16,979 nucleotides of DNA from Halobacteriales archaeon QS_9_67_15 (lineage in GTDB: Archaea; Halobacteriota; Halobacteria; Halobacteriales; Haloarculaceae), in the NCBI GenBank assembly GCA_003023165.1, contig PXSD01000048.1, positions 1-16,979 of the forward strand, in the 5' to 3' direction. The position numbers were made by a program, and so were the translations under genes. The notes beneath the pieces are model-generated. The model saw only the letters and a program-made list of their open reading frames with translations, was not told the origin of the DNA and did not search any database. Shown piece after piece: positions 14,237 through 16,979 of this stretch (position 1 is the first letter of the stretch; each line of letters opens with the position of its first letter).

Positions 14237-14321
14237 TAGTGAGTATTGTAGCGATGTACCGGTACGCGCCAACTCCGGGGTCGGCGCGATCCGGAAATAA
14301 TCTACAATAATCACTATGAGA
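14234..14321. repeat. 88-base palindromic element, copy 2
   Basis: The arms are ATAGTGAGTATTGT (14236-14249) and ACAATAATCACTAT (14304-14317), pairing with a single G/A mismatch. An inner stem CGCGCC/GGCGCG has a 12-base loop, flanked by CCGG on each side. It aligns without gaps to 1638-1725. In the outer stem the bases differ from copy 1 on both arms in a matched way (GTGA/TCAC here, CGGA/TCCG there), so pairing is kept. It lies between the convergent CinA-domain and 41-residue membrane protein genes. Confidence 0.82.
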
Positions 14322-14377
14322 AGCGGCGAGACATCGTCCGACGACGGTGTCGCCGGTGTCGGAGCGGCCGAGCGATG

Positions 14378-14503
14378 CTATCGGTAGAGCGTGTTCAGCC
14401 ACAGGGCCGTCAGGAGGAGTCCGCCGAGCAGAATCACGAACCCCGAGACGTTGATGAGCCCGCCCTGGACGGCCTCCGCGCTCTCCTGCAGTAGGACGTT
14501 CAT
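14378..14503 (-). CDS. 41-residue single-helix membrane protein
   Basis: A short frame begins MNVLLQESAEAVQGGLINVS, continues with one membrane helix (GFVILLGGLLLTALWLNTLY) and ends Arg-stop. Almost every codon ends in G or C, and the helix is well formed, so it is probably a genuine small protein. No family is recognised. It is divergent from the ATP-NAD kinase-family gene, sharing a 108-base promoter gap, and convergent with the CinA-domain gene across the palindromic element. Small one-helix proteins often modify larger membrane complexes, but no partner is evident here. Confidence 0.65.
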   Translation of the reverse strand: MNVLLQESAEAVQGGLINVSGFVILLGGLLLTALWLNTLYR

Positions 14504-14611
14504 GTGAACGACGTTCGTAGCACTCGATGTAAAACCGCCCGGTTTCCGCCTGAACGTCCCCGCGAGTCGCGAGGCGCGTTGTTTTTGAGGTGTCCGTTCA
14601 TAGGGCCGTCG

Positions 14612-15763
14612 ATGCGACGGATCGGCGTCGTCGTGAACCCGATCGCCGGCATGGGCGGGCGCGTCGGGCTAAAGGGGACTGACGGGAAAGTCGCGGAGGC
14701 ACGGGACCGCGGTGCAGACCCGCGAGCACCCGACCGAGCGCGAGCAGCGCTCGACGCATTGGACGAGTACGACACCGAGGTCGAGGTCGTCACGGTCGCA
14801 GGCGCGATGGGCGGAGACGCCGTGCGAGACGCCGGGTTCGACCCGGTGGTCGTGGGCAGACCGGAACGCGGTCGGTCGGGTGAGAGCGGTCCTATCGACG
14901 CGGAAACGACGGCGTCGGACACGCGAAACGCGGTCCGTGCGTTCGTCGACCACGGCGTCGACCTGGTACTATTCGTCGGCGGGGACGGAACTGCCGTCGA
15001 CGTGGCGGAGACGCTCGACGAACTCGACAGCGAGATACCGATCCTCGGCGTGCCGGCGGGCGTCAAGATTTACTCGTCGGTGTTCGCCGTGCGGCCGCGG
15101 GAGGCGGGGATCGTCGCGGTGTCGTTCACGGACACCGAGACCGGCGAAGTGAACGACGTCGACGAGGACGAGTACCGCGCCCAGGAGGTCTCCACGGAGT
15201 TGCGGGCTATCGCGAAGACCCCGGTCGCCGAGGAGCGCCAGGCGAGCAAGCAGCTCGGCGGCGGGACGGTGGAGACGCTGGCCGAAGGCGTCGCCGAAGA
15301 CGTCCAGCCGGGCGTGACCTACGCGCTCGGCCCCGGCGGGACCGTCGGCGCGATCAAGTCGAACCTCGGTTTCGAGGGAACGCCTCTCGGCGTCGACGTG
15401 TTTCGGGAGACCGAGGCGCGAAGCGCCTCGGATGGGGTGAGCGGTGTAACCGCGAACCGAGACGGCGGTCTGGTCGTCCGCGACGGCAGCGCCGCCGAGA
15501 TCGAGGCAGCGCTTGACGACCGGAACGTAGTCGTCGTCTCGCCCATCGGCGGGCAGGGGTTCGTGTTCGGGCGCGGTAACCAGCAGATCTCTCCCGAGGT
15601 GATCCGCCGCTCCGAGGTCGAGGTCGTCGCCACCCGCGCGAAACTGGACGACCTGGACGCGCTCCGCGTCGACACCGGCGACCCCAAACTCGACGAAGAC
15701 CTCCGCGGCTGGCACTGCGTCCGCGTCGGTCGATACGAACGCCGACTCATCAGCATCGAGTGA
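14612..15763 (+). CDS. ATP-NAD kinase / AcoX-family protein
   Basis: The 383-residue product has the NAD-kinase-type signatures NPIAGMGG (9-16) and FVGGDGTAVDVAE (121-133), followed by ILGVPAGVKIYSSVFAV. A Gly-rich second half contains YALGPGGTVGAI and VVSPIGGQGFVFGRGNQQIS. This places it in the ATP-NAD/AcoX kinase family (COG3199 type) rather than with canonical short NAD kinases. The probable reaction is ATP-dependent phosphorylation, possibly of NAD, but the true substrate is not settled for this branch. The ATG at 14612 was chosen because NPIAGMGG follows at once, and the frame upstream (to 14504) is basic and Cys-containing and overlaps the divergent promoter. Confidence 0.9.
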   Translation: MRRIGVVVNPIAGMGGRVGLKGTDGKVAEARDRGADPRAPDRARAALDALDEYDTEVEVVTVAGAMGGDAVRDAGFDPVVVGRPERGRSGESGPIDAETTASDTRNAVRAFVDHGVDLVLFVGGDGTAVDVAETLDELDSEIPILGVPAGVKIYSSVFAVRPREAGIVAVSFTDTETGEVNDVDEDEYRAQEVSTELRAIAKTPVAEERQASKQLGGGTVETLAEGVAEDVQPGVTYALGPGGTVGAIKSNLGFEGTPLGVDVFRETEARSASDGVSGVTANRDGGLVVRDGSAAEIEAALDDRNVVVVSPIGGQGFVFGRGNQQISPEVIRRSEVEVVATRAKLDDLDALRVDTGDPKLDEDLRGWHCVRVGRYERRLISIE

Positions 15764-15844
15764 TAGCGTTCGAATAAAACCCTCCTCGGTCGAACCGGCC
15801 TCCGTCGCCGCTGTGACAACTGTCCAGCGCGAGGATGAGAGTTC

Positions 15845-15864
15845 CCGAACGACCGCCCGTTCGG
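15845..15864. promoter_or_regulatory. 7-bp dyad upstream of the AbrB-PhoU promoter
   Basis: CCGAACG (15845-15851) and CGTTCGG (15858-15864) form a perfect inverted repeat with a 6-base spacer, ending about 20 bases before the likely TATA box. This is a suitable position for an activator or autoregulator site. It could instead be the terminator hairpin of the kinase-family gene ending at 15763. Confidence 0.4.
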
Positions 15865-15883
15865 AGTAATAGTACTCAGGCGG

Positions 15884-15892
15884 ATATTATAC
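15884..15892 (+). promoter_or_regulatory. TATA-like box of the AbrB-PhoU gene
   Basis: GATATTATAC lies about 45 bases before the ATG at 15936. Transcription would start near 15912-15916 with a leader of about 20 bases. A second AT-rich block (GTGTATAGATAC, 15894-15905) lies nearer the start and could be an alternative box. Confidence 0.5.
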
Positions 15893-15935
15893 CGTGTATA
15901 GATACAACTAAGGTCACGAGTGAATAAGCAAGGGT

Positions 15936-16979
15936 ATGGAAACACGGAAGGTGCAGCGGCTGGGTCCGTCGACGCTGGCGATGACTCTGCCCGCGAAGTG
16001 GGCCCAAGAGCACAACGTAGAGAAGGGCGACGAGGTCTCCCTGCGGATGGGTGGCAAGGGGACGCTCACGGTCATGCCCGAGTCGGTTCAGGGAGAGGAG
16101 TCCGAGGCGATCATCCACGCGGAGGGCCTCAACGCCGACGCGCTGGAGCGAGCCATCCTCTCGCAGTACGTCCTCGGTCGGCGTATCATCCACGTCGACG
16201 CCGGCGAGAACGGGACGCTCGAGAGTTCGCACATCAACGCGGTCTACAACGCCGAGACCCAGCTCATGGGACTCGGCGTCGTCGAAGAGACGCCGGAACG
16301 GATCGCCATCCGGTGTTCGGTCGACCCGGAGGACTTCACGCTCGACAACCTCCTCGAGCGACTCGAGAGCACGGGGTCGACGATGCGAAACGAGGCCGTC
16401 AAGGCGCTCGCACACGGCAACCCCGACCTCGCGCAGCGAGCACTGAACCGGGAACGGCAGGCCAACAAGATCTTCGTCCTTCTGCTCCGCCTGATCTTCA
16501 CGTCCTACCAGAACCCGAACCTCGCCCGTGCCGTCGGCCTGAACGACGGCTTTCCGCTCATCGGGTACCGCTCCATCGCGAAGAACCTCGAACTGACCGC
16601 GGACAACGCCGAGGACATCGCCGAGATCGCGCTGGAGACCGACGGCCACTCCCTGAACGTCGACTCCTCGACCATGCGTCGCATCCGGGAGTTCACCGAC
16701 CGGGTCGACGAGATCACCGAACTGGCCGTCGAGGCGGCCGTCGGGCGCGACTACGACATCGCCGTCGAGGTCCGCGAGCTGTTCGCGGAGGTCGGAGACC
16801 GCGAGTCGGAGATCCTCTCGGACCTCGACGAGATGTCGAACGAGGACGTCCTGCAGGTGCGCGAAGTGCTCGTGAGCCTCCAGCAGACCGCGGAGTTCGC
16901 CGTCCGGAACGCGGAGATCGCGACCAACCTCGCCCTGAGCGAGGAGTCCGAGCACACGACGATCCAGTCGGACTCGACG
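15936..16979 (+). CDS. AbrB-PhoU phosphate-regulator-like protein (3' end cut by the window)
   Basis: The frame is open for 348 codons to the window edge. Residues 1-50 form an AbrB/SpoVT swapped-hairpin DNA-binding domain (VQRLGPSTLAMTLPAKWAQE then HNVEKGDEVSL). From about residue 130 the protein consists of helical PhoU-type bundles with repeated acidic positions (LESTGSTMRNEAVKALAHGN; EFTDRVDEITELAVEAAVG; VREVLVSLQQTAEFAVRNAE) that in PhoU bind metal clusters. In archaea such fusions are thought to control phosphate uptake genes, but no pst genes are visible here. The length suggests that only a few residues are missing. The ATG at 15936 gives the standard AbrB start. Confidence 0.93.
   Translation, partial: METRKVQRLGPSTLAMTLPAKWAQEHNVEKGDEVSLRMGGKGTLTVMPESVQGEESEAIIHAEGLNADALERAILSQYVLGRRIIHVDAGENGTLESSHINAVYNAETQLMGLGVVEETPERIAIRCSVDPEDFTLDNLLERLESTGSTMRNEAVKALAHGNPDLAQRALNRERQANKIFVLLLRLIFTSYQNPNLARAVGLNDGFPLIGYRSIAKNLELTADNAEDIAEIALETDGHSLNVDSSTMRRIREFTDRVDEITELAVEAAVGRDYDIAVEVRELFAEVGDRESEILSDLDEMSNEDVLQVREVLVSLQQTAEFAVRNAEIATNLALSEESEHTTIQSDST

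Noticed and set aside
15876..16955. A 359-codon minus-strand frame opposite the AbrB-PhoU gene
   Set aside because: The plus strand encodes an unmistakable AbrB start and PhoU bundles. The mirror frame is a shadow.
1..16979. CRISPR arrays, complete insertion sequences, toxin-antitoxin pairs or defence systems
   Set aside because: No regularly spaced repeats, transposase motifs, cas-like genes or recognisable defence genes were seen on either strand.

Overview
The window looks like a haloarchaeal chromosome. The proteins are strongly acidic, third codon positions are rich in G and C, and many genes appear leaderless, with an AT-rich TATA-like box about 25 to 30 bases before the start codon. 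Archaea-specific genes are present: TFE, Trm56, an Lhr-type helicase and an AbrB-PhoU protein. Several families seem to be known mainly from haloarchaea or Euryarchaeota (recalled from memory: DUF5785-like, DUF2110, DUF5803, DUF2797). Species cannot be fixed from this sequence.

Left part (1-1787): a decayed area around an intact tRNA-Glu(UUC). It holds the 3' end of an unidentified plus-strand gene, a truncated and frameshifted halocyanin-like copper-protein relic, the tRNA with its promoter, about 600 bases with no convincing gene including a very AT-rich stretch, and a short ORF that looks like the two ends of an MFS transporter joined together. The area ends in a structured palindromic repeat.

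Middle (1788-10746): mostly single-gene units. They are a four-helix membrane protein, a DUF5785-like small protein, a GNAT acetyltransferase, a small PRC-barrel-like protein, a large Lhr-type helicase, a Gly/Met-rich repeat protein, a degenerate stretch, a Cys-rich DUF2797 protein, a PEBP/YbhB-like protein with an 11-G tract, and an NAD-dependent sugar epimerase.

Right part (10839-16979): an information-processing and housekeeping block. Trm56 (tRNA C56 2'-O-methylation) is followed by a tight operon of TFE, DUF2110 and a DUF5803 lipoprotein, whose stops and starts overlap. A CinA-type molybdopterin-binding-domain protein follows with its own leaderless promoter. A second copy of the palindromic repeat comes next, then a 41-residue membrane protein divergent from an ATP-NAD kinase-family protein, and finally an AbrB-PhoU regulator cut by the window edge.

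The most unusual signal is the pair of 88-base palindromic elements at 1638-1725 and 14234-14321. They align without gaps, carry compensatory changes in their stems, sit in gaps between convergent genes, and each begins with the stop codon of the gene upstream.
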